Positions 1-9,387 of a DNA stretch of 64,000 nucleotides are shown piece after piece. Numbering within the stretch: position 1 is the stretch's first letter; every line of letters starts with the position of its first letter. This stretch comes from Mesopusillimonas faecipullorum. Lineage in GTDB: Bacteria > Pseudomonadota > Gammaproteobacteria > Burkholderiales > Burkholderiaceae_B. A program made the position numbers and the translations under genes. The notes beneath the pieces were generated by a model that was given only the letters and a program-made list of their open reading frames with translations, had not been told where the DNA came from and made no database searches. Where the stretch lies: NCBI RefSeq assembly GCF_020539505.1, contig NZ_JACDXW010000004.1:1-64000 (forward strand). The letters run 5' to 3'.

Positions 1-761
1 ATTCCATGTTCTCCGACTTGGTTTCGGTCGCCGGCCACATCTACAAGCACGGGATCGACGACGGCCTGCCGGGCGCATCGGCTGGCTCGCGCGTGCCGAT
101 CAACGTCCATGCCGATGAGTTCAACGAATTGATGGGCGACGAGTTCATTCCGCTGATCAACAAGGGCGGCGGCGCTGGCCTGCAAGTCACCGCGTACACG
201 CAGACCCTCTCGGACATCGAAGCTCGCATCGGCAACCGCGCGAAGGCCGGTCAGGTGATCGGCAACTTCAACAACCTGTTCATGCTGCGCGTGCGCGAGA
301 CGGCTACCGCTGAATTGCTGACCCGGCAATTGCCGAAGGTTGAGGTCTATACGACCACCATCGTCAGCGGCGCGACCGACAGCTCCGACATTCGCGGCGC
401 GACGGACTTTACGTCGAACACCCAGGACCGCATCAGCATGTCCAGCGTGCCGATGATCGAGCCATCGCACATCGTCGGCCTGCCCAAAGGCCAGTGCTTC
501 GCGCTGCTGCAGGGCGGTCAGCTTTGGAAGGTGCGCATGCCGTTGCCGGCGCCAGACCCGGATGAAGTGATGCCGGCGGACTTGCAGCAACTCGCGGGGC
601 ACATGCGTCAGAGCTACAACGAGGCCACGCAGTGGTGGGAATTCACCAGCTCCCCGGTCTTGCAGAACGCGGCCTTGCCGGACGACCTGCTCGATGAGGC
701 GGTCATCGCCACACCCATCACCGACACCGGCGATACGGCCAGCGAAGAGGCCGCGCCATGA
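1..761 (+). CDS. traD: Conjugative coupling protein TraD, C-terminal part
   Basis: This is the carboxy-terminal part (about 250 residues) of a type IV coupling protein of the SXT/TOL TraD class; the 5' end lies outside the window. Coupling proteins are inner-membrane hexameric ATPases that bring the relaxase-DNA complex to the secretion channel. The visible part begins inside the nucleotide-binding domain and holds a Walker B-like stretch (INVHADEFNEL) and the following QxxT..LSDIEAR region typical of VirD4/TraD proteins. The tail is acidic, as is common for the relaxosome-contacting end. The stop overlaps the next start (ATGA), which indicates translational coupling to the TIGR03747 gene. 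Confidence 0.9.
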   Translation, partial: SMFSDLVSVAGHIYKHGIDDGLPGASAGSRVPINVHADEFNELMGDEFIPLINKGGGAGLQVTAYTQTLSDIEARIGNRAKAGQVIGNFNNLFMLRVRETATAELLTRQLPKVEVYTTTIVSGATDSSDIRGATDFTSNTQDRISMSSVPMIEPSHIVGLPKGQCFALLQGGQLWKVRMPLPAPDPDEVMPADLQQLAGHMRQSYNEATQWWEFTSSPVLQNAALPDDLLDEAVIATPITDTGDTASEEAAP

Positions 762-1507
762 GCGACGCTGCCTCCACTGCGCAGCGCGAGCAGAACCGCC
801 GCCAGGGCCTGATCGTCGGCACCATCACCTTGCCGTTCCGGCTGCTCGGAGTACTGGTCGGCTCGCTGCTGTTCTCGATCCTGATGGAGTGCATCGGCAT
901 GCACCTGTTCTGGAAGGACCAGGGCTGGCAGCACTCTCAGCAGATGTTGCAGTACGAGCTGGGGCACCTGTCCAACCACTTCACGCGCAGCGTGGTCGTG
1001 CAGGAACCCGGACGCACGGCGCACGCGCTGGTGGACACCGGCTACGAATGGGTGTTCGTGCGCTCAGGACTGCTGGAGCGCATGAGCCAGACCGCCGAGC
1101 GCGCCCGTGCGCCCAGTCAGGGGCAGACACGAAACTTCCGCTACTTCATCAGCCAAGTCTATGTTTGGGCCGAAAGCTACCTGATCGCTGCCGCCTTCAC
1201 CACGCTCACTTTTTTGGTGCGTCTGTTGGTCCTGGCGCTCACGCTTCCGCTGATCTTCACGGCGGCATTTGTCGGTTTGATCGACGGTCTGGTGAGGCGT
1301 GACGTGCGCCGGTTCGGCGCGGGCCGCGAATCCGGCTTCATCTACCACCGAGCAAAAGCCAGTCTGATGCCGCTGGCCGTGCTGCCCTGGGTCACGTATC
1401 TGGCCTTGCCGATCTCGGTGCATCCGCTGCTGATCCTGCTGCCGAGCGCCGCCTTGCTGGGACTGGCCGTGAGCCTGACTGCAGGGAGCTTCAAGAAGTA
1501 TCTCTAA
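758..1507 (+). CDS. ICE membrane protein, TIGR03747 family
   Basis: A 249-residue integral membrane protein that directly follows traD in this class of ICE. An N-terminal hydrophobic segment (about residues 20-50) and three or more C-terminal segments (about 140-175 and 205-245) flank a soluble loop; a basic stretch with RRDVRRFGAGRESGF lies between the last two hydrophobic blocks. The precise function is not established. Position and topology suggest an inner-membrane partner of the coupling protein. The start is fixed by the ATGA overlap with traD. A 98-base gap follows before the RAQPRD gene, the only sizeable gap in this part of the cluster. Confidence 0.88.
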   Translation: MSDAASTAQREQNRRQGLIVGTITLPFRLLGVLVGSLLFSILMECIGMHLFWKDQGWQHSQQMLQYELGHLSNHFTRSVVVQEPGRTAHALVDTGYEWVFVRSGLLERMSQTAERARAPSQGQTRNFRYFISQVYVWAESYLIAAAFTTLTFLVRLLVLALTLPLIFTAAFVGLIDGLVRRDVRRFGAGRESGFIYHRAKASLMPLAVLPWVTYLALPISVHPLLILLPSAALLGLAVSLTAGSFKKYL

Positions 1508-1605
1508 GCGATCAATCCGGTCATTCGCAGGTTCTTATTGTTTGCGGCCTGAAACGCCTCTGATCGCCACGATCAAGCCATTGCTGATCACACAGGAATG
1601 GCGCG

Positions 1606-1989
1606 ATGTTGGCTCCGATCAGGCTGCGCGCCGCGCATCGCGGCGTGCCCACTTTTCTCGTGACGGCCCTACTGATGGGGCAGTCTTCGATGGCGTTGGC
1701 CGAATCCCCGATGCAGCGTCAGGAGCTGGTTGCCGCGCTGCGCCAGCTCGCCGCGCTGGAGCGCACCGTCGCAGATAGCGCGACGCATACCCCCATCACA
1801 CCGGGCGAGCGCTACCACTTCGATTACCCGCGACTACTGGCTGACCTTGAGCGTGTGCGCGCTGGCATCCTGGCCCATCTCACACCGTCGCGCGCCCAGC
1901 CGCGCGACCTCTCCGAACTGACTGGCGAGTACCGCACTGAGCGGGCTGCCCCGCCATCGCTGCCGACGACTGCGCAGGGCAGACCATGA
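1606..1989 (+). CDS. ICE protein, RAQPRD family
   Basis: A 127-residue small exported protein. The N-terminus carries a basic start and hydrophobic core ending in MALAES, consistent with a Sec signal peptide cut near residue 32. The mature part is helical and contains the family-defining RAQPRD hexapeptide (in SRAQPRDLSEL, about residue 100). Proteins of this family (TIGR01690) are encoded in ICE transfer clusters next to pilin-like genes; their biochemical role is unknown. The stop overlaps the next start as ATGA. An AGGA element lies about 10 bases before the chosen ATG. Confidence 0.9.
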   Translation: MLAPIRLRAAHRGVPTFLVTALLMGQSSMALAESPMQRQELVAALRQLAALERTVADSATHTPITPGERYHFDYPRLLADLERVRAGILAHLTPSRAQPRDLSELTGEYRTERAAPPSLPTTAQGRP

Positions 1990-2219
1990 ACGGCGCCCAG
2001 GTCTCGGCATTTCAAGCCAACAGCGGCATCGCACCATCCGCGATGGCGACCGTCCTGGTCGGCGTCGTGTTCGCGGTTCTGCTCGTCTGGGGCGTCTGGG
2101 CCATCCGAACGGCCTACGTGGGGTGGGCCGAGAACCGCCTCAACCAGCGCCAGTTCCTCGGCGTCTGCATCCGCTTCGTCGCGATGTACCTCGTGCTGAC
2201 GTTCTTCCTCCTCTCCTGA
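1986..2219 (+). CDS. ICE membrane protein, TIGR03758 family
   Basis: A 77-residue protein with two hydrophobic segments (about residues 18-38 and 60-77) separated by a short charged loop containing ENRLNQRQFLG. It lies between the RAQPRD and TIGR03745 genes, where PFGI-1-type elements carry a tiny membrane protein, so it is assigned to TIGR03758. Size and topology are pilin- or VirB3-like, but no function has been shown. It overlaps the RAQPRD gene by four bases and probably depends on translational coupling, since no separate strong ribosome-binding site is visible. Confidence 0.83.
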   Translation: MNGAQVSAFQANSGIAPSAMATVLVGVVFAVLLVWGVWAIRTAYVGWAENRLNQRQFLGVCIRFVAMYLVLTFFLLS

Positions 2220-2235
2220 CCTGAAGGGATTGACC

Positions 2236-2595
2236 ATGCCAAACCGCATCCTCACTACTCGTTTTGTCCAACGCGCCGCCGTCGTCCTGGGTGCCGCCGC
2301 ATTGCCCGCGCTGACGTTCGCGCAAGGCCTGCCGCAGTTGGAAAACCCGACCCGCGGCGCTGGCAGCGGCATCATGGACACGATCAGGAACTACGGCTAC
2401 GACATCATCATGCTCGTGGCCCTGCTGGTGGTGGCGTCGATGTTTATCGGCGTGTGCTATCACGCCTACGGCACCTACGCGGAAATCCACACTGGCCGCA
2501 AGACGTGGGGCCAGTTCGGCCTCACGGTCGCCATCGGCGCTGTCCTGCTCGTGATCGGCATCTGGCTGCTCACCGAAGCCACCGGCATCCTGTAA
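2236..2595 (+). CDS. ICE membrane protein, TIGR03745 family (pilin/VirB2-like)
   Basis: A 119-residue protein with a signal-peptide-like N-terminus ending in LTFAQ (about residue 30), followed by two hydrophobic segments (about 52-72 and 92-112) and a short loop with TGRKTWGQ. This layout is like VirB2/TraA major pilins, and the gene occupies the equivalent slot in the cluster; pilin function is an inference. The ATG at 2236 is chosen over the upstream TTG at 2230 because GAAGGG lies at good spacing before it. It is part of the co-transcribed mating-pair apparatus. Confidence 0.85.
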   Translation: MPNRILTTRFVQRAAVVLGAAALPALTFAQGLPQLENPTRGAGSGIMDTIRNYGYDIIMLVALLVVASMFIGVCYHAYGTYAEIHTGRKTWGQFGLTVAIGAVLLVIGIWLLTEATGIL

Positions 2596-2608
2596 GCGAG
2601 GACGGGCC

Positions 2609-3019
2609 ATGTCCGAGCAACAGCATGTCCGTGCCGATGGGACAGTCACGTTCCTTCCACACCGGCTCAACAGGCACCCGGTGGTCGTGCGCGGCCTCAC
2701 CGCCGACGAGTTGTGGATTTGCTGCGGCCTGTCTGGCGCCGCCGGCCTGGTGGTCGGCGCTCCGTTGTCCTGGGTGTTCCGCACGATTGCCATCGCGCCG
2801 ACCTTCGTTGTCCTGGGCGTGGCGCTGGGCGTGTTCATCGGCGGCGGCATTCTGCGCCGCCTCAAGCGTGGGCGTCCCGACACTTGGCTGTACCGGCAGT
2901 TGCAATGGCGGATTGCCACGCGCCATCCGCTGATGGCCGGTTGGGTGGGCGACGATGTGCTGATCTCGCGCTCTGGCTTCTGGACTACCCGCAGGGGCAG
3001 GCATGGGGGCGCACGATGA
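2609..3019 (+). CDS. Conjugal transfer protein, TIGR03750 family (VirB3/TraL-like)
   Basis: A 136-residue protein with a hydrophilic N-terminus rich in HRLNRHPVVVRG, two close hydrophobic segments (about residues 38-58 and 62-82) and a basic C-terminal cytosolic tail. This arrangement resembles VirB3/TraL inner-membrane proteins, which sit beside the pilin and the VirB4 ATPase; that equivalence is inferred. The gene starts 13 bases after the previous stop and its own stop overlaps the next start as ATGA. Confidence 0.86.
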   Translation: MSEQQHVRADGTVTFLPHRLNRHPVVVRGLTADELWICCGLSGAAGLVVGAPLSWVFRTIAIAPTFVVLGVALGVFIGGGILRRLKRGRPDTWLYRQLQWRIATRHPLMAGWVGDDVLISRSGFWTTRRGRHGGAR

Positions 3020-3708
3020 GCCGTTTCAAGAACGAGATCACCCACCTGCAGGCGCACATCAGGACGCTGCGCCTCGGCGCGGGTGCGCTGGTCGTCGTCG
3101 CCCTGGTCATGGGCGGAGGATGGTGGAGCGCACCGCGCGACCTGACCATCCACGTCCCGCCTGACCTGCGCTCCGGCAGTACCCGCAAGTGGTGGGAAGT
3201 ACCGCCTGAATCGGTCTATGCGTTCACGTTCTACGTGTTCCAGACCCTCAACCGCTGGCCGACGAATGGCGAAGAAGACTACCCGCGCAATCTCCACACG
3301 CTCTCGCCGTACCTCACCCCGTCCTGCCAGGCCTTCCTGCGCGCGGACTACGACTACCGCCGCAGCACCGGCGAACTGCGCCAGCGCGTGCGCGGCATCT
3401 ATGAAATCCCCGGTCGCAGCTATGGCGACAACCCCACGGCGCGCGTGCGTGTGATTTCCGACCGCGACTGGGTGGTGACATTGGACATCAGCGCCGACGA
3501 GTACTACGGCGCCGAGCAGGTCAAACGCGCCTTGGTGCGCTACCCCGTAAAGGTCGCGCGGGTGGACGTCGATCCCGCCCGCAACCCCTTCGGCCTGGTG
3601 CTCGACTGCTACGAAGGCACGCCCCAGCGCATCAGCGCACCGGAGCCGACGCGCCCAGTGCCTGGTGGAATGACGCCGCAAGCGCCTCAAGGAGGTAATT
3701 CCCCATGA
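3016..3708 (+). CDS. ICE protein, TIGR03746 family (VirB8/TraE-like)
   Basis: A 230-residue bitopic protein: a short cytosolic N-terminus, one membrane span (about residues 22-42) and a periplasmic domain of about 160 residues. The layout and place in the operon match VirB8/TraE scaffold proteins of the inner-membrane complex. An open frame extends upstream to 2713, but the ATG at 3016 is preferred: it overlaps the previous stop as ATGA and gives the expected membrane-anchor architecture. The tail is proline-rich (TRPVPGGMTPQAP) and overlaps the next gene by four bases. Confidence 0.88.
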   Translation: MSRFKNEITHLQAHIRTLRLGAGALVVVALVMGGGWWSAPRDLTIHVPPDLRSGSTRKWWEVPPESVYAFTFYVFQTLNRWPTNGEEDYPRNLHTLSPYLTPSCQAFLRADYDYRRSTGELRQRVRGIYEIPGRSYGDNPTARVRVISDRDWVVTLDISADEYYGAEQVKRALVRYPVKVARVDVDPARNPFGLVLDCYEGTPQRISAPEPTRPVPGGMTPQAPQGGNSP

Positions 3709-4634
3709 AGCATCCTGTACTCGCGCTGCTGGGGCTGCTGGCCGTGGCCGCCACAGTGGTCGCGTCCCCCGCCGTCCAGGCGGTGGAAATCCTACGTTGG
3801 GAGCGCATGCCGCTGGCGGTGCCGTTGAAGGTCGGCCAGGAGCGCATCGTGTTCATCGACCGAAACGTCCGCGTGGGCGTGCCTGCGGGCGTCGGTGAGC
3901 GGCTGCGCGTGCAGAGCGCGGGCGGCGCGGTGTACCTGCGTGCCAGCGAGCCAATTGAGCCAACACGGCTGCAATTGCAGGACGCCGACACGGGCGCGCT
4001 GATCCTGCTCGACATTGCGGCGGAACTGCCCAAGGACAGCGAAACTGAGCTGGAGCCGGTGCGCATCGTTGAAGGCGACAGCAACCCGGCGCGCTATGGC
4101 GGTCAGCCTGACGGACCCGATACACCCCAGACGCGCGTCCAGAATCAGGCGGACACCCGGACGACGCGGCGCGAAACGCCAATCCCTGTCGTGTTGACAC
4201 GCTTTGCGGCACAGAACCTCTACGCGCCGCTGCGCACCGTGGAACCCTTGCCAGGCGTTATTCGGGTCAACCTGCGCCGCGACCTCGACCTCGGCACGCT
4301 GATGCCGACCTTGCCGGCACGCGCGGTCGCGGTCGCCTCGTGGCGACTGGAAGACCAGTGGGTCACTGCCGTGCGCTTGACCAACAGCAGCAACGACTGG
4401 ATCAACCTCGATCCGCGCATGCTGCACGGTGATTTCCTCACCGCCACCTTCCAGCATGAGGCGCTCGGCCCACGCGGAACATCTGAGGACACGACCGTCC
4501 TGTACCTGGTGACGCGCGGGCACGGCCTCGCGCAGTCGCTGCTGCCGGCGATCCATCGCTTCGACCCCGCAGTGCATCTTCCGCAGCCAAAAGCAGCAGC
4601 CAGCGACGACAGGGAGGCCCGCCATGCGCAGTAA
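3705..4634 (+). CDS. ICE protein, TIGR03749 family (TraK/VirB9-like)
   Basis: A 309-residue exported protein with a clear signal peptide (hydrophobic core in residues 4-22, cut near VQAVE). The remainder is a beta-rich periplasmic protein. Its position between the VirB8-like and TraB-like genes is that of TraK/VirB9 proteins of the outer-membrane core complex, so that role is inferred. An open frame runs antisense through the whole gene, but the coupling to the neighbours and the signal peptide support the plus-strand reading. It overlaps the next gene by 11 bases. Confidence 0.87.
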   Translation: MKHPVLALLGLLAVAATVVASPAVQAVEILRWERMPLAVPLKVGQERIVFIDRNVRVGVPAGVGERLRVQSAGGAVYLRASEPIEPTRLQLQDADTGALILLDIAAELPKDSETELEPVRIVEGDSNPARYGGQPDGPDTPQTRVQNQADTRTTRRETPIPVVLTRFAAQNLYAPLRTVEPLPGVIRVNLRRDLDLGTLMPTLPARAVAVASWRLEDQWVTAVRLTNSSNDWINLDPRMLHGDFLTATFQHEALGPRGTSEDTTVLYLVTRGHGLAQSLLPAIHRFDPAVHLPQPKAAASDDREARHAQ

Positions 4635-6033
4635 CGGACTCCTGAAGTGGCTACTGATCCCCGTGGCCCTGCTGGTGCTGTTTGTCGCCATCCGGCTGTT
4701 CTCTGGAGGCGGTGCGTCGGCGCCGCCCACCGCAGATGGCGGCGGCAGGCTCACGCCGGAGGAAATGAAGGCGCTGGGCATCGAGGGCGATACCCCGCGC
4801 GACACCGTGGCGACGCTGGTTGCCCAGGTGAAGCAGTTGCGCACCGAGCTTCAGACCGCGCTGTCCGACAACAGGTCGCAGCGCGAGGAGAATCAGCGAC
4901 TGCGCCAGCGCGAGAGCGCCATCGACCAGCGTATCAGTTCGGCCCTCGAATCCGAACGCTCCGACCTGCGCCGTGACCAACAGCAGGCGGCCAGCGCGCG
5001 CCAGCAGACCGAGGGGCTGCTCGCCGACCTGCAGCAGCGCCTGGACAGCATCGGCGGTCGTGGCGGCGGCCATGCCGATTTGCCGGTGGGGCTGGGCCTG
5101 CGTGACGGCGACGAGGCCGGCATGGAAGGCAGTATGCGCTGGGTGGAGCCTGATGACGCGAAACAAAGCGATGGACGAGGCAGGTCGAATGGCGGCATAA
5201 ACTTTCCCACCAGCTTCGGTTCTGCACAGAGCACGCTGGAAACCACAGCGCAAACCGTGGCGAACGCGGGCGCACGCGCCGCTGGCGTCAAGACCGCGAC
5301 GCCCGTCTACACCGTGCCGACCAACTCAACGCTGATGGGGTCGGTGGCAATGACGGCGCTGATTGGCCGCGTGCCGATCGACGGCACGGTGAACGATCCG
5401 TACCCCTTCAAGGTCTTGGTCGGACCGGACAATTTGACCGCGAACGCCATCGACATTCCCGATGTGGCCGGAGCCGTGTTCTCCGGCACCGCATCAGGCG
5501 ACTGGACGCTCTCGTGCGTGCGCGGCCAGGTGCGCAGCATCACCTTCGTGTTCCATGACGGAACCATCCGCACCATTCCCGAGGATCGCGAGGGCAACCA
5601 GCAGAACAACCAACAACGTGACGGCCTGGGCTGGATCAGCGACCCGCACGGCATTCCCTGTGTCAGCGGCGAGCGGCGCAGCAATGCGCAGCAGTACCTC
5701 GGCACCCAGGCCCTGATCACGGCGGCTGGCGCTGGCGTGGCCTCACTGATCGAATCCGACAGCGGCAGGGCGTCCTATGTCGGCGCCGACGGCTCCATCG
5801 GCAGCGTGGGCATCAGCGGCCAGGAAGCCGTGGGCCGGATTCTCGCCAGTGGCGTTCAGGACATGTCGAGCTGGGTCAACAAGCTCTACGGCCAGGCCTT
5901 CGCTGCCGTTTATGTGCAGCCCGGTGCCAAGGTCGCCGTCCACCTCGAAAAGCCGCTCGCCATCGACTTCGACCCAGAAGGCCGCAAGGTCGATCACCGC
6001 GCAGGAGAAAGCCATGCTCTCGAACTTGAATAG
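4624..6033 (+). CDS. ICE protein, TIGR03752 family (TraB/VirB10-like)
   Basis: A 469-residue protein with an N-terminal membrane anchor (about residues 8-26), a charged coiled-coil region (about 60-145, rich in Q, R and E with LRQRESAIDQR), a linker, and a C-terminal beta-barrel-like domain (about 220-430). This is the layout of TraB/VirB10 proteins, which span the periplasm and connect inner- and outer-membrane parts of the channel. It follows the TraK-like gene, as in F-type and PFGI-1-type systems. Its end overlaps the lipoprotein gene by 20 bases. Confidence 0.9.
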   Translation: MRSNGLLKWLLIPVALLVLFVAIRLFSGGGASAPPTADGGGRLTPEEMKALGIEGDTPRDTVATLVAQVKQLRTELQTALSDNRSQREENQRLRQRESAIDQRISSALESERSDLRRDQQQAASARQQTEGLLADLQQRLDSIGGRGGGHADLPVGLGLRDGDEAGMEGSMRWVEPDDAKQSDGRGRSNGGINFPTSFGSAQSTLETTAQTVANAGARAAGVKTATPVYTVPTNSTLMGSVAMTALIGRVPIDGTVNDPYPFKVLVGPDNLTANAIDIPDVAGAVFSGTASGDWTLSCVRGQVRSITFVFHDGTIRTIPEDREGNQQNNQQRDGLGWISDPHGIPCVSGERRSNAQQYLGTQALITAAGAGVASLIESDSGRASYVGADGSIGSVGISGQEAVGRILASGVQDMSSWVNKLYGQAFAAVYVQPGAKVAVHLEKPLAIDFDPEGRKVDHRAGESHALELE

Positions 6034-6463
6034 CTGGTCTCAAGGCCTGGCGCTGGCGTTGGCCGTCGCGCTGCTCGGCGGCTGCGCGACCAGCAAGGAA
6101 AAGCTGCTGACCCACGGCGACAGCACGATGATGGATATCTGGCAGCAGAACGCCGGAGACGGCGGCGGTGGCGCCGGCCAGGTGGCACGCAGACAGTTGC
6201 TCGATGCGCGCCAGAGCCTTCGCCGTCCGCTGACCGAGGCCGACGTGCAAGCCGTACCTGCCGAGCAGATGCGCTACACGCGCACCGCGCGCAATGAGGT
6301 CTATCGCCAGTTCCAGCGCCTGCCCAACCCAGACCTCGTGATGTACGTGTATCCCCATTTGGCGGGCACCGACCCGGTGCCGATTCCGGGCTATACGACT
6401 GTGTTCCCGCTGTACCAGCGCGTGCAGTACGCCATGCCAGGCGAGCGCGTGGAGGACTACTGA
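6014..6463 (+). CDS. Conjugal transfer lipoprotein, TIGR03751 family (TraV/VirB7-like)
   Basis: A 149-residue lipoprotein. Residues 1-24 form a lipoprotein signal with the lipobox LLGGC, so the mature protein should start at that cysteine and be anchored to the outer membrane. It sits after the TraB-like gene, the usual place of the TraV/VirB7 subunit of the outer-membrane core. A longer open frame begins at 5777, but the ATG at 6014 is preceded by GCAGGAGAAAGCC and gives the signal peptide at the N-terminus. The stop overlaps the next ATG by one base (TGATG). Confidence 0.9.
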   Translation: MLSNLNSWSQGLALALAVALLGGCATSKEKLLTHGDSTMMDIWQQNAGDGGGGAGQVARRQLLDARQSLRRPLTEADVQAVPAEQMRYTRTARNEVYRQFQRLPNPDLVMYVYPHLAGTDPVPIPGYTTVFPLYQRVQYAMPGERVEDY

Positions 6464-9372
6464 TGCGTTGGAAACTCCCCTGGCCGAGGCTGGCCACACC
6501 GAAGCTGGCCGCGTCCGGCGCTGGCGATGACGAGGAGCCGGACGGCTGGCAGCGCCACGTCGAGGCACTGCACCAGGCCGGTATCCCCGAACCCGGCACG
6601 GCGGTGCAAGATCACAGGCCGGCGACCATGGCAGACGAGCAGACGCTGTATGAGGTCGCGCCGTCGTTCGTGGAACTACTGCCCTGGGTGGAGTTCCTGC
6701 CGCAGTCGAAGGCCATGTTGCTGGAGGACGGGCAATCGGTGGCGGCCTTTTACGAGCTGGTGCCGCTGGGCACCGAAGGCCGGGAACCCGGCTGGCTCGC
6801 GCAGGCCCGCGATGCCTTGGAGAACGCGCTGCAGGACAGTTTCGATGAACTGGACGAAACCCCCTGGGTGTTGCAGCTCTACGCCCAGGACGAGCCCAGT
6901 TTTGACCAGTACATGCAGACCCTGCGCGACTATGTGCAGCCGCGCGCCCGTGATACAGCGTTCAGCGAGTTCTACCTGCGCTTCTTCGGCCACCATCTGC
7001 GCGCGGTGGCCAAGCCGGGCGGCCTGTTCGAGGACACCGTAGTCACGAGATTGCCGTGGCGCGGCCAGACCCGCCGGGTCCGCATGGTGGTCTACCGCCG
7101 CGTGACCGGGCAAGGGCAAAACAGCCGTCGCGGGCAGACGCCCGAGCAGATGCTCAATATCGTCTGCGACCGCCTGTGCGGCGGACTGGCGAACGCCGGC
7201 ATTCAGGCCCGGCGCATGGTCGCGGCAGATGTTCATGACTGGTTGCTGCGCTGGTTCAACCCGCGCCCCACGTTGCTCGGGCCTGGGGCCGAAGACCGGG
7301 AGCGCTTCTATACATTGGCGCGCTATCCCGACAGTGCGGAGGAAGGCGAGGACGGCGAGATCGAGCTGGCGAGCGGACGGGATTTCAGCCAACGGCTGTT
7401 CTTCGGCCAGCCGCGTTCCGACGTGGCGCACGGCACCTGGCATTTCGACGGCATGCCGCACCGCGTGCTGATCACCGACCGCCTGCGCATGCCGCCAGGC
7501 ACGGGACACCTGACCGGCGAGACGCGCAAGGGCGACGCCATCAACACGCTGTTCGACCAGATGCCCGAGGACACCACCCTTTGCCTGACGCTGGTCGCCA
7601 CGCCGCAGGATGTTCTCGAAGCGGATCTCAATCATCTGGCGAAGAAGGCCGTGGGCGAAACCCTGGCATCCGAGCAGACGCTCAAGGACGTGCATGAAGC
7701 TCGCTCTCTGATCGGCAGCGCGCACAAGCTCTATCGTGGCACGCTGGCGTTCTACCTGCGCGGGCGCGACGAGGCGGAACTGGATCGGCGCGGCCTCGAC
7801 CTGGCGAACGTCATGCTCAACGCCGGTTTGCAGCCGGTTCGCGAAGACGACGAGGTGGCACCGCTGAACAGCTACTTGCGCTGGCTGCCGTGCTGCTACA
7901 ACCCCGGCCAGGATCGGCGCAAGTGGTACACCCAACTGATGTTCGCCCAGCACGCGGCGAACCTCTCGCCCGTGTGGGGCCGCGCCCAAGGTACGGGGCA
8001 CCCCGGCATCACGATGTTCAACCGCGGCGGCGGGCCGATCACCTTCGACCCGCTCAACCGCCTGGATCGGCAGATGAATGCCCACCTGTTTCTGTTCGGC
8101 CCGACAGGTTCGGGCAAGTCAGCGACCCTCAATAACCTCTTGAATCAGGTCACGGCGATCTACCGTCCCCGCCTGTTCATTGTCGAGGCCGGCAACAGCT
8201 TCGGCTTGTTCAGCGACTTTGCCCGGCGCCTGGGCCTGACCGTGAATCGGGTCAAGCTCGCTCCGGGCTCTGGCGTTACCCTGGCGCCGTTCGCGGATGC
8301 GCGCCGGCTGATCGAGACGCCCAGCGACGTGCAGACGCTCGACGCCGATGCGCTGGACGAAGACCTGCCACCCGATGCTGTGGCCATGGAGGCAGATGAG
8401 CAGCGCGACGTACTGGGCGAATTGGAGATCACCGCGAGGCTGATGATCACCGGCGGCGAAGATAAAGAAGAAGCCCGGATGACGCGAGCCGACCGCTCAC
8501 TGATCCGTCAGTGCATCCTCGATGCCGCCGAGCACTGCCACAGCAAGGATGGCGAGAAGCGCACCGTTCTCACGCGCGATGTGCGCAACGCGCTGCGCAC
8601 GCGCAGCCAGGATCCGACGCTGCCGGAAATGCGGCGTGTGCGGCTGCTGGAGATGGCCGACGCCATGGACATGTTCTGCCAAGGCACGGACGGCGAAATG
8701 TTCGACCGCGACGGTTCGCCATGGCCCGAAGCCGACATCACCCTGGTGGATCTGGCGACCTATGCCCGCGAGGGCTACAACGCGCAGCTTTCTATTGCCT
8801 ACATCAGCCTGATCAGCACGGTGAACAACATTGCCGAGCGCGATCAGTACCTGGGCCGCCCGATCATCAACGTCACCGACGAAGGGCACATCATCACCAA
8901 GAACCCGTTGCTCGCACCCTACGTGGTGAAGATCACCAAGATGTGGCGCAAGCTGGGGGCCTGGTTCTGGCTCGCCACACAAAACATCGACGACTTGCCG
9001 CGCGCTGCAGAGCCCATGCTCAACATGATCGAGTGGTGGATCTGCCTGTCGATGCCGCCCGATGAGGTGGAGAAGATCGCGCGGTTCCGCGAACTCTCGC
9101 CTGCGCAGAAGGCGCTGATGCTTTCCGCGCGCAAGGAAGCCGGGAAGTTCACCGAGGGCGTCATCCTCTCCAAGAGCCTGGAAGTGCTGTTTCGGGCCGT
9201 GCCACCGAGCCTCTATCTCGCGCTCGCGCAGACCGAACCCGAGGAAAAATCCGAGCGTTACCAGCTCATGCAGCAACACGGCATCAACGAACTCGATGCG
9301 GCCTTCAAAGTGGCCGAGAGAATCGACCAGGCGCGCGGCATCAAGTCGCCAGCCGTGGGCCTGCCGCAATAG
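6463..9372 (+). CDS. Conjugative transfer ATPase, VirB4/TraC family (TIGR03744)
   Basis: A 969-residue cytoplasmic ATPase that energises pilus assembly and substrate transfer. The Walker A motif GPTGSGKS is at residues 546-553, and a Walker B-like INVTDEGH with the acidic pair lies near residue 806. The N-terminal half matches the TraC-type domain that contacts the inner-membrane complex. The length is typical of the ICE subgroup, which is longer than plasmid VirB4. Several long antisense frames inside it are GC artefacts. It is the best-conserved landmark of the cluster. Confidence 0.96.
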   Translation: MRWKLPWPRLATPKLAASGAGDDEEPDGWQRHVEALHQAGIPEPGTAVQDHRPATMADEQTLYEVAPSFVELLPWVEFLPQSKAMLLEDGQSVAAFYELVPLGTEGREPGWLAQARDALENALQDSFDELDETPWVLQLYAQDEPSFDQYMQTLRDYVQPRARDTAFSEFYLRFFGHHLRAVAKPGGLFEDTVVTRLPWRGQTRRVRMVVYRRVTGQGQNSRRGQTPEQMLNIVCDRLCGGLANAGIQARRMVAADVHDWLLRWFNPRPTLLGPGAEDRERFYTLARYPDSAEEGEDGEIELASGRDFSQRLFFGQPRSDVAHGTWHFDGMPHRVLITDRLRMPPGTGHLTGETRKGDAINTLFDQMPEDTTLCLTLVATPQDVLEADLNHLAKKAVGETLASEQTLKDVHEARSLIGSAHKLYRGTLAFYLRGRDEAELDRRGLDLANVMLNAGLQPVREDDEVAPLNSYLRWLPCCYNPGQDRRKWYTQLMFAQHAANLSPVWGRAQGTGHPGITMFNRGGGPITFDPLNRLDRQMNAHLFLFGPTGSGKSATLNNLLNQVTAIYRPRLFIVEAGNSFGLFSDFARRLGLTVNRVKLAPGSGVTLAPFADARRLIETPSDVQTLDADALDEDLPPDAVAMEADEQRDVLGELEITARLMITGGEDKEEARMTRADRSLIRQCILDAAEHCHSKDGEKRTVLTRDVRNALRTRSQDPTLPEMRRVRLLEMADAMDMFCQGTDGEMFDRDGSPWPEADITLVDLATYAREGYNAQLSIAYISLISTVNNIAERDQYLGRPIINVTDEGHIITKNPLLAPYVVKITKMWRKLGAWFWLATQNIDDLPRAAEPMLNMIEWWICLSMPPDEVEKIARFRELSPAQKALMLSARKEAGKFTEGVILSKSLEVLFRAVPPSLYLALAQTEPEEKSERYQLMQQHGINELDAAFKVAERIDQARGIKSPAVGLPQ

Positions 9373-9387
9373 CCGCCGGAGACTGCC

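Noticed and set aside
2140-3690. A long minus-strand open frame under the transfer genes
   Set aside because: The plus-strand genes have overlapping starts and stops, membrane topology and family motifs. This is a GC-driven shadow.
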